Shown here: piece after piece, positions 8,860-17,506 of the stretch
Position numbering within the stretch: the first letter of the stretch is position 1
Layout: each line of letters begins with the position of its first letter
NCBI GenBank assembly: GCA_964588385.1
Contig: CAZPPG010000008.1
Coordinates: 23,958 to 87,957 of the forward strand
Direction of reading: 5' to 3'
Length of the DNA: 64,000 bases
Source of the DNA: JAHBWV01 sp964588385
GTDB taxonomy: Bacteria; Planctomycetota; Phycisphaerae; Phycisphaerales; UBA1924
Program-made: the position numbers and the translations under genes
Notes under the pieces: model-generated
Database searches by the model: none
What the model saw: only the letters and a program-made list of their open reading frames with translations
Told to the model about the DNA's origin: nothing

Positions 8860-9646
8860 CGGCGATTCCGTCCCCCTCGTCCGGGCCCGGCGTCTGTTCC
8901 ACGATCGTTGGTATGCCCTTCCGCACGAGGAATGTGGCCGTTCCCTCGGGACCTCGATTCACAACCTCCGCGGATGCGACGTCCAGCGGCGGTACGCCGG
9001 CCTCTTCAAGGATCGAGGCAATGGCCTCTCCCGCCGCGGGACCGCCGACGAGCATCCAGCCTCCGGGCTTGAGCACTCGCCAAAGCTCACGAAGCCGAGG
9101 CCCTCGCTTCGCGTGATCCGTGAGCACGCTGAGGGCGGCCACACCGTCGAATGAGCCGTCGAGTTCTCCCCCCAACGACTCCGTCGAGCCGCGTTCGCTG
9201 GCCACGTTGGAGAGCGTGTAACGTCGCTCGGCAAAGTGGGCGCTCTCGCCGTCCTCCTCAAGGGCGACGATCGCCCCCGCCGGGCCGACGCGCTGCGCGA
9301 ACCATGCCGCCCCGAATCCCGTCCCCGCGTCCAGCACGAGCAGCCGACCGCCCGGGCGGATAAGCCCGTCGGCCGGGCGGTACGGGGCGAGCGCGGATGG
9401 TCCGACCAGATCCGCGTAGATGCGCTCCGTGGTAAACCGGATGCGCATGCGCTCACCCGATCGGAACGTGACCTCATAATCCTTGTAACCGCGGCCCTTC
9501 TTGCTGATGGCGCGCCTCAGCGGCTCGTGCGTCCGCTCCACATAGCGGACGCCATCGATGGTTGTGCTGTCGCGCAGGCCCAGCAACAGACGCAACTGCT
9601 GCCGAAGGTCCTTGAGCCTGCCCGGCTCCCGGGGCGTCGCGCTCAT
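8852..9646 (-). CDS. Class I SAM-dependent methyltransferase
   Basis: A 264-residue protein with the SAM-binding motif LVLDAGTGFGAAW followed by the acidic strand end VALEED, then FDGVAALSVL (motif II region) and LRELWRVLKPGGWML, the classic post-motif of class I methyltransferases. The ATG at 9646 has GGAG eight bases upstream and overlaps the stop of the MBL gene (ATGA). An 80-residue N-terminal stretch (RLKDLRQQLRLLLG onward) has no recognised domain. Its operon neighbours are envelope genes, so a lipid or glycan substrate is possible. The substrate cannot be named. Confidence 0.8.
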   Translation of the reverse strand: MSATPREPGRLKDLRQQLRLLLGLRDSTTIDGVRYVERTHEPLRRAISKKGRGYKDYEVTFRSGERMRIRFTTERIYADLVGPSALAPYRPADGLIRPGGRLLVLDAGTGFGAAWFAQRVGPAGAIVALEEDGESAHFAERRYTLSNVASERGSTESLGGELDGSFDGVAALSVLTDHAKRGPRLRELWRVLKPGGWMLVGGPAAGEAIASILEEAGVPPLDVASAEVVNRGPEGTATFLVRKGIPTIVEQTPGPDEGDGIADA

Positions 9647-10518
9647 GCGAGTGACTCCGCCGGAAAGAGCATCGTCTGTCTCCCAACGCGGGGGCCGGCC
9701 ACGCAGCGTGATCGCGCCGATGCGCTCATGCCGATGCGGATCGGGACGGTCGGCTCCGCGTGGGTGGAGACCGTGAGCTCGCAGCCGATTCCCGCGTGCT
9801 TCTCGAGCGCAATCGCGGGGCGGTTGCACTGTCGCGAGAGATGGAGCAGGACCAGATGCTCGCGAGGGGCGATTGAACGAGCGGCTTGGGCCGCCTCCTC
9901 GTTCGAAAGGTGCCCGCTGCCGCCCATGATGCGACGCTTGAGAAACTCGGGGCGTTCAGAGGCGAGCTCCAGCCGCGGGCAATAGTTTGATTCCAGCGCC
10001 AGAACGTCGACGCCCGCGAGATGCTCGACCAGCCCCGGTGTCACGCGTCCCACATCGGTCGCGAACCCCAACTCTCCCGAATGCCCGGTGAATCCAAACC
10101 TGAACGTCGCCACGCCAAGCTCGTCGTGGCTCGCCATGAAGACCGAAGCATTGAGCGCGCCGACCCGGCAGGAATGCTCAAACGGCTCGGTGTGCAAGGT
10201 GGCGATCCCTTCGCGAGAAGCGCGGCCCACGTGCCGCCGGTGCATGCGAAGAGGGGCTCGAAGAAGGCCGCGCCGGAGCCAGCCGGGATGGAAGTGGTCG
10301 CTGTCCAGATGGGTCAGGAACACTGAGGAGATGTCCTCGACCGTCAGCCCCAGCGATTCGAGTGCGGACACGGTCCGACGCGGGCTCAGTCCCAGGTCGA
10401 TAAACGCGGCCCTTCGTTGGCCGTTCTCGTGCCACACGACCACCGAGCAGTTCCCAGAGGAGCCGCTCGCCAGAACGCTCAGCCAAGGCGTGAGGTTGGG
10501 ATCACTCGGATCGGCCAT
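9643..10518 (-). CDS. Metallo-beta-lactamase-fold hydrolase (YycJ/WalJ-like)
   Basis: A 291-residue MBL-fold protein. The opening LSVLASGSSGNC is typical of the YycJ/PhnP/RNase-Z-like branch. The metal motif reads THLDSDHFH, so the usual HxHxDH has Asp in place of the second His. Later ligands FTGHSGELGFATDVG and LALESNYCP fit this family, and HLSRQCN stands where the final His motif is expected. The ATG at 10518 is preferred over a GTG at 10536 because the latter has its ribosome site directly against it. It sits between lpxA and the methyltransferase in one operon. WalJ homologues coordinate cell-wall work with replication in Firmicutes; that role is not shown here. Confidence 0.75.
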   Translation of the reverse strand: MADPSDPNLTPWLSVLASGSSGNCSVVVWHENGQRRAAFIDLGLSPRRTVSALESLGLTVEDISSVFLTHLDSDHFHPGWLRRGLLRAPLRMHRRHVGRASREGIATLHTEPFEHSCRVGALNASVFMASHDELGVATFRFGFTGHSGELGFATDVGRVTPGLVEHLAGVDVLALESNYCPRLELASERPEFLKRRIMGGSGHLSNEEAAQAARSIAPREHLVLLHLSRQCNRPAIALEKHAGIGCELTVSTHAEPTVPIRIGMSASARSRCVAGPRVGRQTMLFPAESLA

Positions 10519-10570
10519 CCAGATCTTTCCTCTCACCCTCTATCACCACGCCACGCGGCCCGGAGGCCTC

Positions 10571-11461
10571 TCAGTCCTCGTCCCCAACGTCGGTCAGGTC
10601 ATTCGCAACGCCCCGCCTTTTCATGTGCAGAAAAGTCGTGAACATCCGTGGAGGGCGAGCCGGCCCCGGGCACACAGCCCGGCGATTGGGCTCCGCCACA
10701 AAGGCGGCCATCTCTCGTACAGCGGGCGAATCTGCACCGAGCCTCTCCAGTTCGGCGACCATCTCCTGCTTGGTCAGCGTGGGAACACGCAAGACCTTTC
10801 GGAACGCGCGCCGCACGGCCGTGATCTCCTCTCGCGCGAATCCGCCCCGTCGCAGCCCGACAAGGTTCACTCCGCCCAGCCGGTTCCGCTCGGGCACAAG
10901 GCAGAACGGCGGCACGTCCATCGACACGCCGACGCCTCCGGAGAGCATTGCGTAGCGTCCGACGCGGACGAACTGGTGGATGAGGACCGCTCCGGAAAGG
11001 ATCACGTTGTCCGCGACCTCGCTGTGGCCGGCGATCCCCGCGCCGTTGACCATGATGACGTTATTGCCGATCTTCACGTCATGCCCGAGGTGTGTGGTCG
11101 CCATCAGGAAGCACTTACTTCCGACGGAGGTCGGCACGTCGGGCTTGGTCGAGGCGTGGATGGTCACGTGCTCTCGGATCAGGCAGTCCGCGCCGATCAC
11201 CACGCCCGCGGTCTTCATGCCGGGCGCGTACTTGAAGTCCTGCGGCTCAAAGCCGATGCAGGCGCCGGGATACAAACGCGTGTTCGCGCCGATCGTGACC
11301 GGTCCACGGATGCAGACGTGCGAGACAAGTTCAACGCCGGGACCGAGCGTGACCTGGCCTTCAAGCACGCAAAAAGGGCCGATCCGGACGCCTTCGCCGA
11401 GTTGGGTCTCGCCCGAGACAATCGCTGACTGATGGACTTGCGCGACGGACCCTTGGTGCAT
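10571..11461 (-). CDS. lpxA: Acyl-ACP--UDP-N-acetylglucosamine O-acyltransferase
   Basis: The first enzyme of lipid A synthesis; it transfers a hydroxyacyl chain from acyl-ACP to UDP-GlcNAc in the cytoplasm. The 296-residue protein shows left-handed beta-helix hexapeptide repeats from residue 10 to about 190 (for example VHQSAIVSG, GEGVRIGPFCVLEG, IGANTRLYPGACIG). The catalytic His is in THLGHDVKIG, matching the AHD motif of E. coli LpxA. The helical C-terminal domain contains the usual GLRRGGFAREEI. I placed the start at the ATG at 11461 on homology; upstream in-frame codons lack protein character. It heads a five-gene overlapping operon and is divergent from lipB. It implies an outer membrane with lipid A. 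The C-terminus runs about 30 residues longer than usual. Confidence 0.93.
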   Translation of the reverse strand: MHQGSVAQVHQSAIVSGETQLGEGVRIGPFCVLEGQVTLGPGVELVSHVCIRGPVTIGANTRLYPGACIGFEPQDFKYAPGMKTAGVVIGADCLIREHVTIHASTKPDVPTSVGSKCFLMATTHLGHDVKIGNNVIMVNGAGIAGHSEVADNVILSGAVLIHQFVRVGRYAMLSGGVGVSMDVPPFCLVPERNRLGGVNLVGLRRGGFAREEITAVRRAFRKVLRVPTLTKQEMVAELERLGADSPAVREMAAFVAEPNRRAVCPGPARPPRMFTTFLHMKRRGVANDLTDVGDED

Positions 11462-11523
11462 GCGGCTATCGTAGGTTCGGGACTTGTCCCCGTTCCTGTC
11501 GCATAGCACGTACATGGCGAAAC

Positions 11524-12237
11524 ATGAGCGACCTCCCGTTCAAACTCGTTGACCTCGGCCTGATGCCGTACGCGGCTGCGCTCGCCGTGCAGCGTCAGCA
11601 TCTGGAAGAGGTTCTGGCCTCGCGCGACGCCGGACGCCCCGAAGTCGGACGTGTCCTGCTGGTGGAGCATCCGCCCGTCATCACGGTCTCAGCCCGACCG
11701 GACGCCGGGCGGCACCTGCTTGGAGATGCCGCGACGCTTCAGGCCGCGGGCGTCGTCGTCGAACAGACCGACCGCGGTGGCGACATCACCTACCACGGAC
11801 CGGGACAGCTTGTCGCGTACCCGATCCTGGACTTGAACGTGCTCGGACTCCGCGTCCACGAGTACATGCGGATGCTCGAAACGGCGGTGATCGCGACATG
11901 CCATTCATTCGGGGTGCGGGCGATGCGAGATCCGGTCGCCACCGGCGTATGGGTACCGCGCTCAACCGATGCGGACGCCCCGGCGGCAAAGATCTGCGCT
12001 ATGGGCGTGCGCGTGAGGAAGTGGGCGTCCATGCACGGACTCGCGCTCAACGTCACAACAAATCTCGACCACTTCGCGCTCATCGTGCCCTGTGGTCTGG
12101 TCGGGCGGCCGGTCACGTCGCTCCAACAGGTGCTCGGCTCTCGGACTCCCTCAATGGCGGAGGCAAAGCGATCCCTCTGCGACTCGATCGCGAGCGAGAT
12201 CCGTGACCGCCTCCCGCGAGTGCCGCCCAACCAATAG
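11524..12237 (+). CDS. lipB: Octanoyltransferase
   Basis: Moves octanoyl from octanoyl-ACP to the lipoyl domains of 2-oxoacid dehydrogenases and GcvH, the first step of lipoate synthesis. The 237-residue protein has the family signature RGGDITYHGPGQLVAYP (about 84-100), AKICAMGVRVRKW with the conserved Lys, MHGLALN, and the catalytic Cys in IVPCGL. Only 62 bases separate it from the divergent lpxA, so both promoters must lie in or beside that gap. No lipA is visible nearby. Confidence 0.95.
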   Translation: MSDLPFKLVDLGLMPYAAALAVQRQHLEEVLASRDAGRPEVGRVLLVEHPPVITVSARPDAGRHLLGDAATLQAAGVVVEQTDRGGDITYHGPGQLVAYPILDLNVLGLRVHEYMRMLETAVIATCHSFGVRAMRDPVATGVWVPRSTDADAPAAKICAMGVRVRKWASMHGLALNVTTNLDHFALIVPCGLVGRPVTSLQQVLGSRTPSMAEAKRSLCDSIASEIRDRLPRVPPNQ

Positions 12238-12251
12238 TCTGCTCGGAATGC

Positions 12252-12917
12252 TCAGCGATCGCCGGCGGGATCCGCCGGGGCTGCAGGATCAGCTGGCGCG
12301 TCGGCCTTCTTCTCCGGCAGCTTCAGGTCTTCCCGCACACGCGCGGTGATGTCGTCCGCTCTGGCCGATCGGACCAGCGGACGGGCAAGAATCTCCTGCA
12401 TGATGGGCGCGAGAGACTCGCCCTTCATATTCGTCCCTTCGAGTCGCGTGGAAATCACGTGCGTGTACCCGAGCTGCTCGGCTGCGTCATTCGCGGCCTT
12501 GTGCACGATGGCGTACGCCTCTTTGACCTGGGCCGCGACAAACGCATCCTGTTCACGTCCGGCCTGCTGGGCGTACTGCTGACGCTCGGTCTCCTTCGCT
12601 TGGCCCTGCTGCATCGTGGCCTGAAACTCCGGCGTTCCCTGAGGAATAAGCTGGATCTTTGTCTCCAAAGCCTTGAGCTCGGCGTTGTACGCCTCGAACT
12701 TGGCACGGATCTCCGCGTCCCGCGCGTCGCGAGCGGGTTTGTACCGATCTGATTCGATCATGGACTCCAGAAGGAGGAACATGTCGACCGTGGCGACTCG
12801 GACGATCTGGCCGGCGGGCTGGGCGATCGCCGCTTGTTCAGGCGTCCGCAGGCCGGCGCCCACGCCGATCGCGATGACCACTCCAGCCCACAATCCAACT
12901 CGCTCGACAGTGCGCAT
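12252..12917 (-). CDS. OmpH/Skp-family periplasmic chaperone
   Basis: A periplasmic holdase for outer-membrane proteins, 221 residues. The signal peptide (GLWAGVVIAIGVGAG, cleavage near AIAQ) is followed by VATVDMFLLLESM, the family's first beta strand. A long charged coiled coil, with LKALETKIQ and Gln-rich QQAGREQ stretches, forms the tentacles. A final strand ending THVISTRL closes the body domain. A Pro/Ala-rich tail (residues about 205-221) is extra. The ATG at 12917 has GGAG nine bases upstream. It is divergent from the division cluster beginning with rsmH. Its presence agrees with lpxA in indicating an outer membrane. Confidence 0.85.
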   Translation of the reverse strand: MRTVERVGLWAGVVIAIGVGAGLRTPEQAAIAQPAGQIVRVATVDMFLLLESMIESDRYKPARDARDAEIRAKFEAYNAELKALETKIQLIPQGTPEFQATMQQGQAKETERQQYAQQAGREQDAFVAAQVKEAYAIVHKAANDAAEQLGYTHVISTRLEGTNMKGESLAPIMQEILARPLVRSARADDITARVREDLKLPEKKADAPADPAAPADPAGDR

Positions 12918-13028
12918 TGATCTACTCCAGATTGGCCGCGATGCTCCGCGTGGCACGGCGACGGGCTGAGATGGTAGGCCCGTCGAACAAACCCCCACCA
13001 GTTGGGGCCGATACGCTCTCCGTCGCAG

Positions 13029-13982
13029 ATGGAACCCGCACCCCGTCACATTCCCGTCCTCATGGGAGAGGTGCTGGCCGCGTTGGCGCCCGCCGCCGGT
13101 CAGGTCTACGCCGATTGCACGGTGGGCTTGGGTGGGCACGCTCTTGAAGTTGCCCGTGTCCTCGGCCCATCCGGCACGGTGGTGATGAACGATCTGGACG
13201 ACGGAAACTTGCGTCGGGCTGAGTCACGACTCCGAACGGCTCTGGGCGGGGCTTGTCCGAGACTGATTCCGTTCCTTGGAAGCTTCGCCAGACTCCCCCG
13301 TCGCATGGCGGAGGCCGGCGTTCGAGCAGACATGGTTCTGGCAGATCTCGGGTTTGCCTCAAATCAGATGGAAGATCCGGTGCGCGGCTTCTCGTTCTCT
13401 CGGGATGGCCCGCTGGACATGCGCCTTGCAACGCCGGGTACGGGTGGCTCGCACGAGACACTTCCGCCCTCGGCGGCCGATCTTGTCGCCTCGCTGCCTG
13501 AGCCGGAACTCATCCGGATCCTGCGTGAGTACGGCGAAGAGCGGCGTGCTGGAGCGATCGCGCGAAAGATTGCTGCCGCGCGACGGACGCATCCGATATC
13601 CACGACGACGGAACTGGCATCAATTGTTCGATCCGCGATCGGAAGGGCCGATCCGGGGGGCATTGATCCGGCAACCCGAACCTTTCAGGCGTTGCGAATC
13701 GCTGTGAACGACGAACTCGGAAATCTCGACGCTTTGCTCCACGCCGTCGGTGTGGGGATGGCCGCCTCGCCCCGAACCGACTGGCTGGCGCCGGGGGCCA
13801 GGGTCGGGATTATCTCGTTCCATTCACTGGAGGACCGTCCGGTCAAGGCGGAGTTCGGCCGCCTTGTCCGAGAGGGTGTGGCCATTGACCTGACAAACGG
13901 ACCCGTCGGGCCTTCCGAGGGCGAAGTGGAATCCAATCCGCGGTCCCGTTCAGCAAAGCTCCGCGCCGTCGGACGGCGCTAG
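13029..13982 (+). CDS. rsmH: 16S rRNA (cytosine(1402)-N4)-methyltransferase
   Basis: Methylates N4 of C1402 in the decoding centre of 16S rRNA. The 317-residue protein carries RHIPVLMGEVL at the N-terminus, the SAM-site DCTVGLGGHA, LADLGFASNQME, the GFSFSRDGPLDMR block, and near the C-terminus TRTFQALRIAVNDEL and IISFHSLEDR. All are standard RsmH (MraW) signatures. The ATG at 13029 is chosen because these motifs begin directly after it; the ribosome site is weak. It opens the plus-strand division cluster, followed by a LysM protein, ftsL and ftsI. No mraZ is seen upstream. Confidence 0.95.
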   Translation: MEPAPRHIPVLMGEVLAALAPAAGQVYADCTVGLGGHALEVARVLGPSGTVVMNDLDDGNLRRAESRLRTALGGACPRLIPFLGSFARLPRRMAEAGVRADMVLADLGFASNQMEDPVRGFSFSRDGPLDMRLATPGTGGSHETLPPSAADLVASLPEPELIRILREYGEERRAGAIARKIAAARRTHPISTTTELASIVRSAIGRADPGGIDPATRTFQALRIAVNDELGNLDALLHAVGVGMAASPRTDWLAPGARVGIISFHSLEDRPVKAEFGRLVREGVAIDLTNGPVGPSEGEVESNPRSRSAKLRAVGRR

Positions 13983-14067
13983 CATTTTCCGGCGTTCCCG
14001 GCCGCCTCCATGGATGGGCAGGTGGCGCCTCTCGTGTTGATACTCGTGCAAGCAAGGATGCGGCCAA

Positions 14068-15051
14068 GTGACCCGTGAACACAAGCTCGCTCTGATCATC
14101 GGATTCACGCTGATCCTCATCGTCGGTGTTCTCATCAGCGACCATCTCTCCGGTCAGCGCGAACTCAAGCTCGCGTCGGTTGCCGTCGATGACGAGCGTG
14201 CCACGCTCGGCTTGGGCGACGCGATCAATCCGCTCGTGAAGTGGGCCGAGGAGAACGCCCGCGACATCGTTCCTGCGGTGCAGACCGCTCCGGTTCAGGC
14301 AGCTCCCGGCCAGGTCGAGTCCAATCGGAGCGGGTTAGCTTCCGATCCGCTCGCATCCGCATTCTCTGCTCCCCATACAGCCGAACCCGCGCCGATCGAG
14401 AGCGCTCCGGTCGTGATTGGAAATGGGATCCTCAGCGGCGAGACCTCAGATAATCTGGATCGCGCGATCCGCAAAGCCGGCGGCGAACTCCAGCAGGGAC
14501 CGGACGGCACGCGCACGCTGACCCTGAAGACTGAGCCCGAATCCCCGAGCCCGGTTCCGGAGGCCGGAACATCGGGGTTCCCCAAGGTCGATCCGAAGGA
14601 CGTCACCATCTATCGCATCCAGGAGAAGGACTCCCTCTACTCCATCGCCAAGGCCACGTATGGCGACCCCTCGCTGTGGCGAGCCCTCGCGGCATTCAAT
14701 GAGGGTCGGGTCGGCAAGGACGGTTCGGTTCGCGTGAACGCCACCATCAAGCTCCCGCCGAAGCACATTCTGACGGGCGCGTCGCCCGAGACCGCCGGAA
14801 AGCCGCCCGCGCCGACCAACAAGACTGAAATTGTCTCAAAGCCCGTCGCTGAGCCCAAGGCCGCCGCCAAGACAGCGACTGAGAAGGGCACGACCCACAA
14901 AGTGGTCAAGGGCGACTCGCTCGCGAAGCTCGCGCAGAAGTATCTCGGTTCCAAGGATCGGGCCAGGGAGATCTTGGCCGCGAACCGCGACAAGATCAGC
15001 GATCCGAATCAGATCCAGATCGACATGGTGCTGCGTATTCCCCCGAAGTGA
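14068..15051 (+). CDS. Membrane-anchored protein with two LysM domains
   Basis: A 327-residue protein starting at a GTG preceded by AAGGA. One N-terminal transmembrane helix (LALIIGFTLILIVGVLI, residues 6-22) anchors it, with the rest probably in the periplasm. A low-complexity linker rich in Ala, Pro, Ser and Glu leads to a first LysM (about 177-232, YRIQEKDSLYSIAKATYGD). A Lys/Ala/Pro linker follows, then a second LysM at the C-terminus (about 277-327, HKVVKGDSLAKLAQKYLG). LysM modules bind N-acetylglucosamine polymers such as peptidoglycan. Its place between rsmH and ftsL points to a role in cell-wall work at division. It is not a usual member of this cluster. Confidence 0.85.
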   Translation: MTREHKLALIIGFTLILIVGVLISDHLSGQRELKLASVAVDDERATLGLGDAINPLVKWAEENARDIVPAVQTAPVQAAPGQVESNRSGLASDPLASAFSAPHTAEPAPIESAPVVIGNGILSGETSDNLDRAIRKAGGELQQGPDGTRTLTLKTEPESPSPVPEAGTSGFPKVDPKDVTIYRIQEKDSLYSIAKATYGDPSLWRALAAFNEGRVGKDGSVRVNATIKLPPKHILTGASPETAGKPPAPTNKTEIVSKPVAEPKAAAKTATEKGTTHKVVKGDSLAKLAQKYLGSKDRAREILAANRDKISDPNQIQIDMVLRIPPK

Positions 15052-15094
15052 CGACACGGGCATGCTCGCCCGCGCCTGAGAGAGCGAGGACTCG

Positions 15095-15430
15095 GTGTTC
15101 GCCAAGATCGTCGCACTGATTCTGTCGCTGGGAATCGTCGCGTGCGCCCTGCTTGCCGTCCGGCAGGCCCGTATCCAGGCCTTTCACGAGCTCACGCAGA
15201 CGCGACTGCGGATCAAGCGTCAGGACGAGCAGATCCTGCTGCTTCGTACCAGCATCGCCACGCTCGTGACCCCAGAACACGTCCACGGCATGGCCGCATC
15301 GACGACCACGCTCAAGCCGATCTTTGACGCTCCTGTTCCCACGCCGGGCCCGACGGTGTACGACGACCTCGGTCGGTCTGTCATCCATGGCGCCACACCG
15401 CCCACCGGCGAGCGGGTCCCTCACCGATGA
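15095..15430 (+). CDS. ftsL: FtsL-like division protein
   Basis: A 111-residue protein with the FtsL layout: a short N-terminus, one transmembrane helix (IVALILSLGIVACALLAV, residues 4-21), then a coiled coil (QARIQAFHELTQTRLRIKRQDEQILLLRT region) and a loose C-terminus. FtsL sequences are very divergent, so the call rests on size, topology and position between rsmH and ftsI, where FtsL is normally found. The GTG start has a GAGCGAGGA ribosome site. Its stop overlaps the ftsI start (ATGA), which implies translational coupling. Confidence 0.75.
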   Translation: MFAKIVALILSLGIVACALLAVRQARIQAFHELTQTRLRIKRQDEQILLLRTSIATLVTPEHVHGMAASTTTLKPIFDAPVPTPGPTVYDDLGRSVIHGATPPTGERVPHR

Positions 15431-17484
15431 GTGCAGTCCCCGACTTCAGCGCCAGCACGAATCGATGGACCGCGATCGCGACCACGTTCATGATCATCGC
15501 ATTGGCCGCGGTATTGCTCCGCGTCGGCCAACTGCAACTCGCCCCCCCCGGCCAACTCGCAGATCATGTCCAGGCACGGGTCACGCGGGCCACGCTGCCC
15601 GGGGTTCGAGGCGAGATCCTCGATCGTCGCGGTCGCCTGCTCTCAACCACAAGAATCGGCTACCGCGCCTTCGTCGATCCGACGCTCTTTCCCGATCCTC
15701 CCGAGGATGCGATCATCCGGCTCGCCGACGCTCTGGGCGTCATGCCGGAGGACGTCGGCGAGCCCATCATGTCCAAGGTCGCCGTGAACGACGCCCGCTT
15801 GGCGCTCTTCCCGGAGCCGGACAAGGTCGATCAGCAGTCGCTCACGGAGATGCTCCGACAGATGTTCTCTGAAGGAGAGCGCGACGATGACGTCGCCGAT
15901 TCGCCCCGGCTCGTTCGGTACGTGCCGGTCGGCCCTGTCCTCGATGAGGCCGGGGTGGACGCCGTCAAGGCCCTGAAGATTCCCGGCGTGCACCTCGAAC
16001 GCCGCGACATCCGCGAGTACCCCGGCGGCCCGCTCGTCGCATCCGTTGTGGGCAAGGTCGGCGACGAGCCCAAGTGGTCGATCGGAGCCGAGCGCATCCT
16101 CAATGACCAGCTCCTCGGCAACAGCGGCAAGGCCGAGTACGTCCGCGATGCCCAGGGACGCCCCCTCTGGGTTGAGCCGGGTCATTGGAATCCCGCCAAG
16201 CGGGGCCAGGACGCACGCCTCTCCATCGACTTGGAACTCCAGCGCATCGCTCATGAAGAGCTGATGAAGGGCATCGCCGAAGCCGACGCCGCGGGCGGCC
16301 GGTGCATCATGCTCGACCCGCTCACGGGCGAGGTCCTGGCGATGGTGGACATCGTCATCGAGCGTGACGATCTCGTGCCGTATGTGTGGGAGCCGCTCGA
16401 TCCCAAGGCGCCGCGCCCATCGGTGCCGACCGGCTCGACAAGGCCCCGCTACAAGACCCTCGCCGATGATCCCGCGCGGAAGATCCATCCCGCGCTCGCC
16501 CGCAATCGCTGCATCGAGGATGTCTACGAACCGGGCTCGACCTTCAAGTCGTTCATATGGTCTGTCATCACCGAGCGCGGCCTCGCGAAGGCCTCGGAGG
16601 TCTTCGACACCGAGGGCGGACGCTGGTTCACGTCGTACGGTCGCTACATCGAGGATGTCACCAAGCGCGACGTCATGACATGGCAGGAAGTTCTGGTCAA
16701 CTCGTCAAACATCGGGATGGTCAAGGCCGGTGAGCGCATGACGTTCCAGCAGATGCACGAGGCCATCACGCGATTCGGCTTCGGATCGCGTACCAACATC
16801 GGCCTCCCCGGCGAGGGAGCGGGCATCATTACGCCAGTGAAGCGCTGGTCCAAGTACAGCCAGACCTCCGTGCCGATCGGCCACGAAGTGGCGGTAACGC
16901 CCATCCAGATGGTGCGGGCGTTCTCTTCGTTCGCACGGCCGGGCGATCTGGCCGGCACGCTTCCCGATGTCACGCTGCGAGCCGCGGATCCGGAGTCCGT
17001 CACGATCCCGGTTGTCAATCGCGTCCTTCCGACCGAGATCGCCATGCTCACGCGCGAAACACTGGGCGGCGTGACCCACAACGTCGAAGAACGCATGAAA
17101 CTGCAAGCCCGTCAGCACCAGTTGGAGGGCGAGTCCCAGATTGCCGCCAACTGGCGATACCTTCTCTTTGGAAAGTCCGGCACCGCGGAGATCCCGCTCG
17201 GCAAGGCCCCGAAGGGCATGCGACGCCCCCGTGGCACGAGCGGCTACTTCGACGGGCAGTACAACTCAAGCTTCATCGCAGCGGGCCCCACGGAGGATCC
17301 CCGCCTCGTGTGCCTGGTGGTGATCGACGATCCGGGACCGCAGCGCGTCCGCACCCGCACCCATTACGGCTCCATGACCGCCGGCCCCGTTGTGCGCCGC
17401 GCCATGGAGCGAGCCCTGACCTATCTCGGCGCGCCCCCCTCGCCGATCCCCGATCCCGCTTCGCTCGCGAAGACCGCTGAGTGA
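15427..17484 (+). CDS. ftsI: Peptidoglycan D,D-transpeptidase (class B PBP)
   Basis: Septal transpeptidase that cross-links peptidoglycan at division. Of 685 residues, a transmembrane helix covers about 14-35, followed by the pedestal domain (GVRGEILDRRGRLLS, the class B start signature). The transpeptidase domain has the three active motifs: SxxK in EPGSTFKSF, SxN in NSSNIGM, and KSG in FGKSGTAE. PGG near residue 199 and the HPALARNRC region match PBP3-like proteins. It is translationally coupled to ftsL. The cluster ends here: a convergent lipoprotein gene follows instead of murE/murF, so the division cluster is reduced or split. True planctomycetes of the order Planctomycetales have generally lost ftsI, so its presence favours Phycisphaerae. 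Confidence 0.92.
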   Translation: MSAVPDFSASTNRWTAIATTFMIIALAAVLLRVGQLQLAPPGQLADHVQARVTRATLPGVRGEILDRRGRLLSTTRIGYRAFVDPTLFPDPPEDAIIRLADALGVMPEDVGEPIMSKVAVNDARLALFPEPDKVDQQSLTEMLRQMFSEGERDDDVADSPRLVRYVPVGPVLDEAGVDAVKALKIPGVHLERRDIREYPGGPLVASVVGKVGDEPKWSIGAERILNDQLLGNSGKAEYVRDAQGRPLWVEPGHWNPAKRGQDARLSIDLELQRIAHEELMKGIAEADAAGGRCIMLDPLTGEVLAMVDIVIERDDLVPYVWEPLDPKAPRPSVPTGSTRPRYKTLADDPARKIHPALARNRCIEDVYEPGSTFKSFIWSVITERGLAKASEVFDTEGGRWFTSYGRYIEDVTKRDVMTWQEVLVNSSNIGMVKAGERMTFQQMHEAITRFGFGSRTNIGLPGEGAGIITPVKRWSKYSQTSVPIGHEVAVTPIQMVRAFSSFARPGDLAGTLPDVTLRAADPESVTIPVVNRVLPTEIAMLTRETLGGVTHNVEERMKLQARQHQLEGESQIAANWRYLLFGKSGTAEIPLGKAPKGMRRPRGTSGYFDGQYNSSFIAAGPTEDPRLVCLVVIDDPGPQRVRTRTHYGSMTAGPVVRRAMERALTYLGAPPSPIPDPASLAKTAE

Positions 17485-17506
17485 GACAGCATCCTCGCAC
17501 ACGCTG

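Noticed and set aside
10088..11428. Long plus-strand frame opposite lpxA and the MBL gene
   Set aside because: Spans two real minus-strand genes and is rich in Arg/His; not protein-like.
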